Positions 1 through 7,261 of a stretch of DNA of 16,389 nt are shown here, one piece after another; position 1 is the stretch's first letter; each line of letters begins with the position of its first letter. The DNA is taken from assembly GCA_021792015.1 (NCBI GenBank), contig JAJYVM010000027.1, positions 1-16,389 on the forward strand. Reading direction: 5' to 3'. A program made the translations under genes and the position numbers. The DNA is from Bacillota bacterium (GTDB taxonomy: Bacteria > Bacillota > Sulfobacillia > RBS10-35 > JAJYVM01). Under the pieces are notes generated by a model. It had not been told where the DNA came from, did not search any database, and was given only the letters and a program-made list of their open reading frames with translations.

Positions 1-888
1 ACCAAAGGCGAGGCCGAGCGGCTGATGTCGTTCACGAACACCGCTGATCCCCTTTTCATGGCCGGTGCCGTCGCCGTCGGCATGTTCGGCAACGCCGCCC
101 TCGGCGGCATCATCATGGCCGCCCACTACCTCGGCGCCCTGGCCACCGGTGTGGTGCTCCGCTTCTACAGGAAGGACGACCGCACCCCGCCCCCGCCGCC
201 CGCGGCCCGCCGCCGGGGGATGCTCGCCCGCGCCTTTTCCGAGATGGTGGCTGCGCGGAAGCGCGACGGGCGCGCGTTCGGCCAGGCGCTGGGCGATGCC
301 GTGCGCGACTCCGTGCAGACCCTGCTGCTGGTGGGCGGCTTCATCATCCTGTTCAGCGTCATCATCCAGATTCTGACCAAGACCGGAACGGTCGCCTGGA
401 TCACGTCCGCCCTCGCCCTTGTCCTCGGGCCGCTGGGCATCCACCACCAGGCGATCGGCTCCCTGGTGTCCGGGTTCTTCGAGATCACGATCGGCAGCCA
501 GGCCGCCGCCCACGCCCCCGTGCCCCTGATCGAGCGCGTGATGCTGGCGAGCGCCATCATCGCCTGGAGCGGCCTCTCCGTCCTCGGCCAGGTCGCCGCC
601 GTCACGCAGGGCACGGGCGTCAGCATGCTGCCATATGTGGCGAGCCGCGCCATCCACGCCGTCTTCGCGGCCGTCATCACCGTCCTGCTCTGGAACCCCG
701 GCGACGCCGTGCCCACGCTGGCAATCGGCACCGGCGCCACCGCCACCGCCACCCGCGGCGCCGCCGGGATCCTGCTGCCCGACTTCTGGCGCATCCTCGC
801 CGGTTCGACCGCCCTGCTGGTCCTGGCCCTGGTGGCCTGCTGGACCCTGACAACCCTGGCGGCATGGCGGGAGCGCACCGCCATGTGA
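1..888 (+). CDS. ylbJ: Sporulation integral membrane protein YlbJ-like (C-terminal part, 5' end outside window)
   Basis: The reading frame is open from base 1, so the gene begins upstream of the window; the ATG at 25 is only an internal Met. About 295 residues are visible and the stop is TGA at 886-888. The visible part opens with FTNTADPLFMAGAVAVGMFG followed by an ALGGIIMAAHYL stretch, which I recognise as the YlbJ pattern (nucleoside-recognition 'Gate' domain family). A basic, Pro-rich cytoplasmic loop (KDDRTPPPPPAARRR) follows, then several hydrophobic segments: SVQTLLLVGGFIILFSVIIQ, VAWITSALALVLGPLGI, IIAWSGLSVLGQVAAV, AIHAVFAAVITVLLW and a C-terminal STALLVLALVACWTL. In Bacillus the family is needed for spore cortex formation and is membrane-bound; the transported molecule, if any, is not known. 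In Bacillus ylbJ sits beside coaD (ylbI); here coaD is about 14 kb away on the other strand. The family call is fairly secure from the motifs, but the N-terminal half cannot be checked. Confidence 0.8.
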   Translation, partial: TKGEAERLMSFTNTADPLFMAGAVAVGMFGNAALGGIIMAAHYLGALATGVVLRFYRKDDRTPPPPPAARRRGMLARAFSEMVAARKRDGRAFGQALGDAVRDSVQTLLLVGGFIILFSVIIQILTKTGTVAWITSALALVLGPLGIHHQAIGSLVSGFFEITIGSQAAAHAPVPLIERVMLASAIIAWSGLSVLGQVAAVTQGTGVSMLPYVASRAIHAVFAAVITVLLWNPGDAVPTLAIGTGATATATRGAAGILLPDFWRILAGSTALLVLALVACWTLTTLAAWRERTAM

Positions 889-918
889 GCCGGCTCCGCA
901 TCCTCCCCCGATCCCCGC

Positions 919-947
919 TTCACCCAGCCGCCTCCAGGCGCTACCAT
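919..947 (+). promoter_or_regulatory. Possible sigma-A-type promoter upstream of sbcDC
   Basis: A TTCACC box (919-924) and a TACCAT box (942-947) are separated by 17 bp; each matches the -35 and -10 consensus at 4 of 6 positions. They lie in the 110-bp gap between ylbJ and sbcD, about 50 bp before the sbcD start. The spacing is ideal, but the match is modest and chance occurrence is possible. Confidence 0.3.
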
Positions 948-983
948 TCATAGCAGGCTCGACTGCCTGTCCATCCTCCGCAC

Positions 984-991
984 GGGGGTGA
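984..991 (+). promoter_or_regulatory. Ribosome binding site that selects the CTG start of sbcD
   Basis: GGGGGTGA matches the ideal Shine-Dalgarno GGAGGTGA at 7 of 8 positions and ends 7 nt before the CTG at 999. No ATG, GTG or TTG lies in frame between the upstream in-frame stop (TAG at 951) and 999, so this site decides the start. Confidence 0.65.
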
Positions 992-998
992 AGGCTGC

Positions 999-2237
999 CT
1001 GCGCATCCTGCACACGGCCGACTGGCACCTGGGCTGCCAGCTGGAGGGCCGCACCCGCCTGCCCGAACAGGAGCGGGTGCTGGATGAGATCTGCGCCCTG
1101 GCGGAGGCGGAGGGCGCCGACCTCGTGCTGCTCGCCGGCGACGTGTTCGACTCGCCCAACCCGCCAGCCGCCGCCGAGGACCTCTTCTACACCACGCTGG
1201 AGCGCCTCGCCGCCGGCGGCCGCCGGGCCGTCGTGGTCATCAGCGGCAACCACGACAGCGCCGAGCGGATCTCGGCGCCCGAGGCGCTGGCCCGCCGCCA
1301 CGGCGTGGCGCTGGTGGGCCTCCCCGGCCAGCAGCCGTCCGCCCTGCCGCCAGCCTGGCCAGGCGCCGGGCCCGGCTGGGTCGAGGTCGCCGTGCCTGGC
1401 TGCCCCCACACCGCCGTCGTCGCCACACTGCCCTACCCGTCCGAGGCGCGGCTGAACCAGGCCCTGGGCGACACGCTGGAGGAGGCCGAGCTGCGCACGG
1501 CCTACAGCGACCGGGTCGGCCAGATCCTCGCCGCCGCCGCGGCCCACTTCCGACCGGATACGGTCAATCTGGTGGTGAGCCACCTCTTCGTCGCCGGCGG
1601 CGAGGAATCCGGCACTGAGCGTCCCATTCAGCTCGGCGGGGCGTACACGGTCGATCCCTCCGCCTTCCCGGCCGGCGCACAGTACGTGGCCCTCGGCCAC
1701 CTCCACCGGGAACAGTCCGTGGCGGCCCTCATGCCGGTTCGCTACGCCGGCTCGCCGCTCGCGTGCAGCTTCGCCGAGGCCGGACAGGCCAAGTGCGCCC
1801 TGATGGTGGACATCACGCCCGCGGGCGCGGCGCACGTCAGGGCCGTGCCCCTGGGTGGCGCCCGGCCCCTTGTCCGCTGGGTGGCGCGGGGCGGGGCGGG
1901 CGAGGTGGACGGGTGGATCGCCCAGGGACGGGACGGGGACGCCTGGATCGACCTGGAGGTGCACCTGGACACGAGCCTGCCCCTCGACACCCTTCAGCGC
2001 TGGCGTCAGGCCCTGCCCGGCCTGGTGACCGTGCGTCCCGTCGTACGGCAGGCCGGTGTCGACCCCCGCCTCGCCGAGCGCGGCGGACTGGGCGCGGACG
2101 AGCTGTTCCGCCTCTTCTACCGGACCACCCGCGGAGCCGAACCGTCGCCCGAGGTCGTGGACCTCTTCCGCCGGCTGACAACCGAAGTGCCCGAGGGGGG
2201 TGCCGGCGGCCATGCGGCCCGTGACGCTGCGCGTTAA
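999..2237 (+). CDS. sbcD: DNA double-strand break repair nuclease subunit SbcD (Mre11 family)
   Basis: Calcineurin-like metallophosphoesterase nuclease that, with SbcC, opens hairpins and trims DNA ends. The five phosphoesterase motifs are present: ILHTADWHLG (D8, H10), GDVFD (D48), GNHDS (N84, H85), SHLF (H195) and GHLHRE (H234, H236). I placed the start at CTG 999 because the conserved opening RILHTADWHLG begins one codon later, an in-frame TAG lies at 951, and the first in-frame ATG (1077) would remove the D-x-H motif. That gives 412 residues, normal for bacterial SbcD. The C-terminal capping region is plausible but divergent. The 3' end overlaps sbcC by 26 nt (if sbcC starts at 2212), so the two are very likely co-translated. 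Function is secure; the non-standard start is well supported by the sequence but needs protein-level proof. Confidence 0.93.
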   Translation: MRILHTADWHLGCQLEGRTRLPEQERVLDEICALAEAEGADLVLLAGDVFDSPNPPAAAEDLFYTTLERLAAGGRRAVVVISGNHDSAERISAPEALARRHGVALVGLPGQQPSALPPAWPGAGPGWVEVAVPGCPHTAVVATLPYPSEARLNQALGDTLEEAELRTAYSDRVGQILAAAAAHFRPDTVNLVVSHLFVAGGEESGTERPIQLGGAYTVDPSAFPAGAQYVALGHLHREQSVAALMPVRYAGSPLACSFAEAGQAKCALMVDITPAGAAHVRAVPLGGARPLVRWVARGGAGEVDGWIAQGRDGDAWIDLEVHLDTSLPLDTLQRWRQALPGLVTVRPVVRQAGVDPRLAERGGLGADELFRLFYRTTRGAEPSPEVVDLFRRLTTEVPEGGAGGHAARDAAR

Positions 2238-5200
2238 GGGTCTCCATAGCTTCCGGGAGGCCCAGGTCCTGGACTTCCGTGCCGTGACCGCCTCCGGCCT
2301 CTTCGGCGTGTTCGGTCCGACGGGCGCGGGCAAATCGACGCTGCTGGACGCCGTGACGCTGGCCCTGTACGGCCAGGTCGACCGGGCCAGCCACGGGACG
2401 CAGGGCATCCTCAACCAGCTGGAGGACAGCCTCGAGGTCGCCTTCGCCTTCGAGCTGCGCGGTGCCGAGGGCCCCCAGGCCTATCGCGTCGAGCGAAGGC
2501 TGACGCGTGCCAAGGACGGCGCCCTGCGCAGCGCCACCTGCCGGCTCTTGGAGCTGGGCCCGCCGGAGCGTGTGCTGGCCGACGCAACCCAGCAGGTGAG
2601 CCAGGCGGTCATTGGTCTGCTCGGCCTGACGGCCGACGACTTCACCCGCGCCGTTGTGCTCCCCCAGGGCAAGTTCGCGGAGTTCCTCCACCTCCCCGGC
2701 AGCAGGCGGAGGGAGATGCTGCAGCGCCTGTTCGGCCTGGAGCGCTATGGCGAGGATCTCACACAGCGCCTCAGCGCCGCGCTGGAGGCCCTCACGCCGG
2801 AGCTCGTGGGGATCGAGCGTGAGCAATCCGGGCTGGGCGATGCCTCCCCGGCGGCACTCCAGGCCGCGGTGCGGGCGGCCGATGCCGCGGCGGCCCAGGC
2901 TGCGGCCGCGGACGCGCAGCTGACGGAGGCGCGCGCGCGCTGGCAGGAGTGGGACGCGGTCTGGCGCTGGCAGGCCGACCTGCTGGCCGTCGAGGACCGC
3001 GAGGCGGCGCACGCGGCTGAAGGTGCGGCCGTTCAGGCGGCGCGCGAGGAGCTTGCGGCCGCCGAACGCGCTGAGGCCATCCGTCCCTATGTCGAGGCGG
3101 TGGCGGCCGCCGAGGCGGAGGCGGGGCAGGCCGCCGCGCAGGTGCCGGTTGCCGCCGCGATGCGCGAGGCGGCGGACGAGGCGCGGCGTGAGGCCGAGGA
3201 TGCGGTGACCGCCGCGGTGGCTCGCCGGCGCGAGGCGCAGCCGCAGCTCCTGGCGCGCCGGACGGAGCTTGAGCAGGCGGCCGCGCTTGAGCTCGATCTG
3301 TCGCCGCTGCAAGCGGAGGCTGCCACGAGGGAACCGGTGCTGCATGTGGCGCAGCACGCGTGCGACGAGGCGGAGCGGCGTCTCCAGGCGGCCCAGGGGC
3401 GGCTGCAGGGCCTCCACGCGGCGCAGCAGGCGGATACGCGCACCCTTCAGACGGCGGCTGTCCCCAGCGCAGTCCGGGCGCGCGTGCACGAGGCGGTCGA
3501 GGCGCTGCGCGGGCACCGGCTGGCGCTTGCGGCCCTGGAGGCGTCCGGGGCCAACCGGGACCTGGCCCTGAGCCGGGCAACCGCCGCCCGCCAGGAGGCG
3601 TCGGCCGCCGCCGCTGCGGCCAACCAGGCGGAGGCGGCTCGCCGGGAGGCCGCGGCCACGCGCTCGGGCCAGGAAGACGCCGCGCCGGATCGCGAGTCCA
3701 ACCTGGCCGAGGCCGCCAGGCAGCTCGAGCGATGGCGCGCAGCGGCGGACGGCCTCCGGGCCGCGGATGGCCGGTACCGCGGCGCCGAGGCCCGGCGGGC
3801 GCGGGACGCGTTGGAGGCCGAACGGGCGTCCGACTCGCTGCGGCAGGCGCGTACGGCCCTCGCCACCGCCCGCGCGGCGGCCGAGGAGGCAGCGGCAGCC
3901 GAGACGGCGGCCCGCGAGCGGCTCCGGCAAGCGGAGGTCCGCCAGCATGCGGCCCTTCTGTCGGGGTCGCTGCGGCCCGGCGAGCCGTGCCCGGTCTGCG
4001 GCAGCACGCACCACCCGACTCCAGCCCGTCCGGCGCCCGACATCGATGGCTTCGCCCGCGAGGCGGATGCCGCGACGCGCCACGTGGAGCAAGCCCGGCA
4101 GGCGCTGGCCACCGCGATCGGTGCCGCGGCGGGCGCGGAGACAGGCGCCGAACGCGCGCTCACCCAACTGCATGAATCCGAGCAGGCGGTGGGCGTCGCG
4201 GAGGCGGAGATCGCCGCCGCCAGGGCGCTGCTCCCGGCCGCCTGGCACGCCGATGGCCTGGCGAACCACCTTTCGGCGGCGGAGCACGACCTCGCCCGGC
4301 GGCGGCAGGCCCTGGAAGGCTGGGCCGCTCTTGTTCAGGCGCTGCGTCAAGTGGAGACCGCGGAGACGGAACGGATGGTTACAGCCCAGCAGGCGGCGGC
4401 TGCGCTGGCTGCTCGGGCCGCGCAGGCAGAGGGCGTCCTCGCGGAGCGGGAGGCCGCCGTCCGCGAGGCGGCTGGCGCGCGGGCGGCGGCCAGCGCGCGA
4501 CTTGAGGAGGCACGGGACGGGCTGGCCGATGAGGAGATCGAGGACCGGGAGCATGCCCTCGCGGAGTCGGACAGACTCGCCCAGGAAGTCTCCGCCCGGC
4601 TGGCGGATCGCATGGCGGCGATCGCTGCCGCGGAGGCTGAGCGCGCCGCCGCGGAGGCGGGCCATGGGCAGGTGCTGCAGCGCCGCGACCAGGCCCGGCA
4701 GGCGCTGGAGGAGGTCCGTGCGCGGGTGCAGGCGCTGGCGATGCGCCTGCAGGCGATCACGGGCGGCGAGCCTGCCGCTGGCCTGCTGGCCGAGGTCGAT
4801 GCGGCCCTGCAGGGCCTTGACGAGGCCGAGCGCCGCGCGCAGACCATGCTGGCGGACGCGGCCAGCCGCGCCAGCGATGCGGCGACCGCGGAGGCGACCG
4901 CGCGCCAGCAGGCCGCCGCGACAGGCCTCCGCCTCTCCCACGCCGCGCAGCGGCTCGCAACCGAGCTGGTCGGGCACGGCTTCGCGGACCGCGAGCGAGC
5001 GGTTGGAGCGGCCCTGACCGCCGCCGAGCGCGACGCGCTCCAGGGCCGGATCACCCGGCACGACGAGGAGGGAAGCCACCTCCGCGGCGAGCGGCAACGG
5101 ATCGCGGCCCTGCTGGCGGGGCGCGCCCTCGACGAGGCCGCTTGGCATGGACACCGCGCCGCCTTGGACCGCGCAGCGCACGAGGCCGGCCTCACCATCG

Positions 5201-5808
5201 AGGCGCTGGGTGCAGCCCGGCACGCCCTGGAGGACATCACGGCACGGCATGCCCGTTGGCGTGAGCTCGAAACCCACCGCGTCCACCTGTCGAAGGAGCG
5301 CGACACGCACCTCGAACTCCAGGCGACCCTGCGTGGCTCGGCCTTCGTGGAGTTCCTGGCCGAGGAGCAGCTCACGGCCGTGGCCCAACACGCCTCCGAG
5401 CGGCTCGGCCGGCTGACCCGCGGGCGCTACGCCCTCGAGGTCAGCCCCCAGGAGGGCTTCCTCGTACGCGACGACTTCAACGGCGGTGTGCGCCGCCTGG
5501 TCACCAGCCTCTCCGGCGGGGAGACCTTCGTGACCTCCCTGGCGCTCGCCCTGGCGCTCTCCACCCAGGTCCAGCTGCGCGGGCGCTACCCGCTCGAGTT
5601 CTTCTTCTTGGACGAGGGGTTCGGCAGCCTGGATCCGGAGGCCCTGGACACGGTGATGGATGCGCTGGAGCGCCTGCGCGACGAGCGGCTGACCATCGGC
5701 GTGATCAGCCACCTCCCCGAGGTCCGCGCGCGGATGCCGCGCCGGGTGGTGGTGGAGCCGGCCGAGCCCGGCGGTGCGGGCAGCCGCCTGCGCATCGAGA
5801 TGGCCTGA
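2212..5808 (+). CDS. sbcC: DNA repair exonuclease SbcC (Rad50-like SMC ATPase)
   Basis: ATPase partner of SbcD. Residue numbers use the ATG at 2212 (1198 aa), which opens with MRPVTLRVKGLHSF as is usual for the family; a GTG at 2200 is a possible earlier start, but the GAGGGGGGTG at 2193-2202 fits 2212 well. In order: Walker A GPTGAGKST (35-43); Q-loop region VVLPQGKFAEFL; a long first coiled coil very rich in Ala, Glu and Arg; a zinc-hook CPVCG (C593, C596) near the middle; a second coiled coil; the ABC signature LSGGE (1100-1104); and Walker B FFFLDEGFGSLD (D1134, E1135), followed by a D-loop and a VISHLPEV switch His. All key residues are intact and the zinc hook divides the coils almost evenly. 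The length is within the SbcC range (about 1,000-1,200). The coil composition reflects GC pressure on an Ala/Glu-rich heptad pattern. Confidence 0.95.
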   Translation: MRPVTLRVKGLHSFREAQVLDFRAVTASGLFGVFGPTGAGKSTLLDAVTLALYGQVDRASHGTQGILNQLEDSLEVAFAFELRGAEGPQAYRVERRLTRAKDGALRSATCRLLELGPPERVLADATQQVSQAVIGLLGLTADDFTRAVVLPQGKFAEFLHLPGSRRREMLQRLFGLERYGEDLTQRLSAALEALTPELVGIEREQSGLGDASPAALQAAVRAADAAAAQAAAADAQLTEARARWQEWDAVWRWQADLLAVEDREAAHAAEGAAVQAAREELAAAERAEAIRPYVEAVAAAEAEAGQAAAQVPVAAAMREAADEARREAEDAVTAAVARRREAQPQLLARRTELEQAAALELDLSPLQAEAATREPVLHVAQHACDEAERRLQAAQGRLQGLHAAQQADTRTLQTAAVPSAVRARVHEAVEALRGHRLALAALEASGANRDLALSRATAARQEASAAAAAANQAEAARREAAATRSGQEDAAPDRESNLAEAARQLERWRAAADGLRAADGRYRGAEARRARDALEAERASDSLRQARTALATARAAAEEAAAAETAARERLRQAEVRQHAALLSGSLRPGEPCPVCGSTHHPTPARPAPDIDGFAREADAATRHVEQARQALATAIGAAAGAETGAERALTQLHESEQAVGVAEAEIAAARALLPAAWHADGLANHLSAAEHDLARRRQALEGWAALVQALRQVETAETERMVTAQQAAAALAARAAQAEGVLAEREAAVREAAGARAAASARLEEARDGLADEEIEDREHALAESDRLAQEVSARLADRMAAIAAAEAERAAAEAGHGQVLQRRDQARQALEEVRARVQALAMRLQAITGGEPAAGLLAEVDAALQGLDEAERRAQTMLADAASRASDAATAEATARQQAAATGLRLSHAAQRLATELVGHGFADRERAVGAALTAAERDALQGRITRHDEEGSHLRGERQRIAALLAGRALDEAAWHGHRAALDRAAHEAGLTIEALGAARHALEDITARHARWRELETHRVHLSKERDTHLELQATLRGSAFVEFLAEEQLTAVAQHASERLGRLTRGRYALEVSPQEGFLVRDDFNGGVRRLVTSLSGGETFVTSLALALALSTQVQLRGRYPLEFFFLDEGFGSLDPEALDTVMDALERLRDERLTIGVISHLPEVRARMPRRVVVEPAEPGGAGSRLRIEMA

Positions 5809-5840
5809 CGGCGTCCGCCGGACGCCCCGACACCGTCAGG
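5804..5840. terminator. Nested hairpin between convergent sbcC and glycosyltransferase genes
   Basis: A perfect 7-bp stem GGCGTCC/GGACGCC with loop GCC (5810-5826) lies just after the sbcC stop. It is nested in or alternative to an 8-bp pair CCTGACGG (5804-5811) and CCGTCAGG (5833-5840). There is no T-run on either side, so a classical intrinsic terminator is not assured. The position between convergent stops favours a bidirectional terminator role. Confidence 0.45.
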
Positions 5841-5882
5841 CAAGGCCGCCCGCGCGACTCCGGGCGACCCCCCACCGCCCCC

Positions 5883-7091
5883 CTACCGCATGCCCGGGGT
5901 GCGCGGGCGCGGCCGCCCCGGCAGCCCGCCGGCACCGCGCAGCATCGGCAGCGAGTAGAACGTCCCGCGCCAGAGGATGCCGCCGCGGCGCAGCACCCGC
6001 AGCCCGGCCAGCGCCTGCGCGCTCACCCATGCGACGTGCACGGCCGGCAGGGCGACGGCCCACCAGGCCGGGAAGTCCGTGACCGCGCGCCCCGCCCGCG
6101 CATACAGGATGACGGAGATCAGGGCCGCCGCGAGAAACGGCCACCGCGCCCACCCGCCCGCCGCCGCTGCCCCCACGAAGGGCAGCAGCCCGGCCACCGC
6201 CAGCGCCAGCAGGCCTCCGGCCAGCACGTCCATCCGGTAGTCGAGGGTGGCGAGCGCCGTCTTCTCCAGGGCGGTGACGGCCGAGGCGACATCGGGCTGC
6301 CATTCCACCTGGACCGAGCCGCGCGAGACCACCACGTCCGAGCGGCCGCCCCACCGCTTGAGCCGCTCCGCCAGGCGCATGTCGTCGTCGGGCCGCTCGC
6401 GGATCGCCGCATGGCCGCCGCAGGCCACGTACGCGCTCCGGCGCACCAGGTTGAAGGCGCCGATGCCGATGAACTCGCGCCGCTGCGGGTCGCGCACGCG
6501 CCAGGGCCGGGTGGTCCCGGCCAGCAGGAACGCGATGTAGGCCACAAAGGCGCGCAGCGCCGGTCCGCGCGCCACCACGGTCGGCAGCACCGTCAGGTGG
6601 TCGAGGTCGTGCGCCTCCGCGTACCCCACGGCCCGCCCAAGCGCCGTCGGCTCCACGACGACGTCCGCGTCGACGAAGAGCAGCCACCGCCCCGCGGCCA
6701 CCGCGGCGCCGGTGGCCAGGGCGCGATTCTTGCCGAGCCAGCCGGGCGGCAGGCGTTCGACGTGCGCGACCCGCAGGCGCGGGTCGGCTTCCGCCAGGGC
6801 CGCCAGAATGGCTCCGGTACCGTCGGTGGAGCGGTCGTCCACCGCGATGACGTCGTGGTGCGGGTAGGCCAAGGCCAGCAGCGAGCCCACACCGCGCGCC
6901 ACATCGCGTGCCTCATTGCGGGCGGCCACCACCACCGACACGGTGGGCGCCGTGCCATAGTCGCAGGGTGGCACCGCCGGCAGCGCCCGCACGGTGCGCC
7001 CGCCCCGGGCGGCATCCACGGCGCGCTCGGCCCAGAAGACGAGGAGCCCAATCGCGGCCACGTCGGTCGCATCCTGAATGAGGCCCGCCAT
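5883..7091 (-). CDS. Membrane glycosyltransferase family 2 (HpnB/CrtQ-like)
   Basis: 402 residues, ATG start at 7091 with a GGGAGGG ribosome site about 12 nt upstream. A short hydrophobic N-terminus (residues 11-20) precedes a GT-A fold: VSVVVAARNE (52-60), VDDRSTDGT (84-92), LPPGWLGKNRAL (114-125) and the metal-binding DAD (141-143). A DDDMRLAERLKR block resembles the acceptor-binding ED motif. The C-terminal third carries about three hydrophobic segments and ends with RRGGILWRGTFY, which takes the place of the QxxRW motif. This ending and the LPPGW motif are typical of GT2 enzymes near HpnB (hopanoid-associated) and CrtQ (carotenoid glycosylation), as well as ceramide glucosyltransferase relatives. 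The acceptor cannot be deduced: no carotenoid, hopanoid or polysaccharide gene is nearby. It is transcribed alone, divergent from the GGDEF-EAL gene and convergent with sbcC. Confidence 0.82.
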   Translation of the reverse strand: MAGLIQDATDVAAIGLLVFWAERAVDAARGGRTVRALPAVPPCDYGTAPTVSVVVAARNEARDVARGVGSLLALAYPHHDVIAVDDRSTDGTGAILAALAEADPRLRVAHVERLPPGWLGKNRALATGAAVAAGRWLLFVDADVVVEPTALGRAVGYAEAHDLDHLTVLPTVVARGPALRAFVAYIAFLLAGTTRPWRVRDPQRREFIGIGAFNLVRRSAYVACGGHAAIRERPDDDMRLAERLKRWGGRSDVVVSRGSVQVEWQPDVASAVTALEKTALATLDYRMDVLAGGLLALAVAGLLPFVGAAAAGGWARWPFLAAALISVILYARAGRAVTDFPAWWAVALPAVHVAWVSAQALAGLRVLRRGGILWRGTFYSLPMLRGAGGLPGRPRPRTPGMR

Positions 7092-7261
7092 CCTTGGCTT
7101 TTGCCCTCCCTCGGGCTGCGGCTGGGGCTCAATGTGGCCCCTCCCCTCTGATCGACGGCCGGCCGCTCAAACGTCAGCCGCCTGGCCCCGATGGCAGAAG
7201 GGAAGACAGGGAGGTCTGGACCGCGGGTGGTCGTCGGCCCGAGCTGCCCGTCCAGCGCTGG

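Noticed and set aside
1077..2237. sbcD starting at the first in-frame ATG (1077)
   Set aside because: This would delete the DWH metal-binding motif of a gene that is otherwise intact.
948..2414. A 488-codon minus-strand frame over sbcD
   Set aside because: Antisense shadow of sbcD; no recognisable motifs and no ribosome site.
1837..5712. A 1291-codon open frame on the minus strand across sbcC
   Set aside because: It mirrors sbcC, which has all Rad50-type motifs. Long antisense frames without stops are expected at this GC content, and its product is an Arg/Gly/Leu-rich string without domains.
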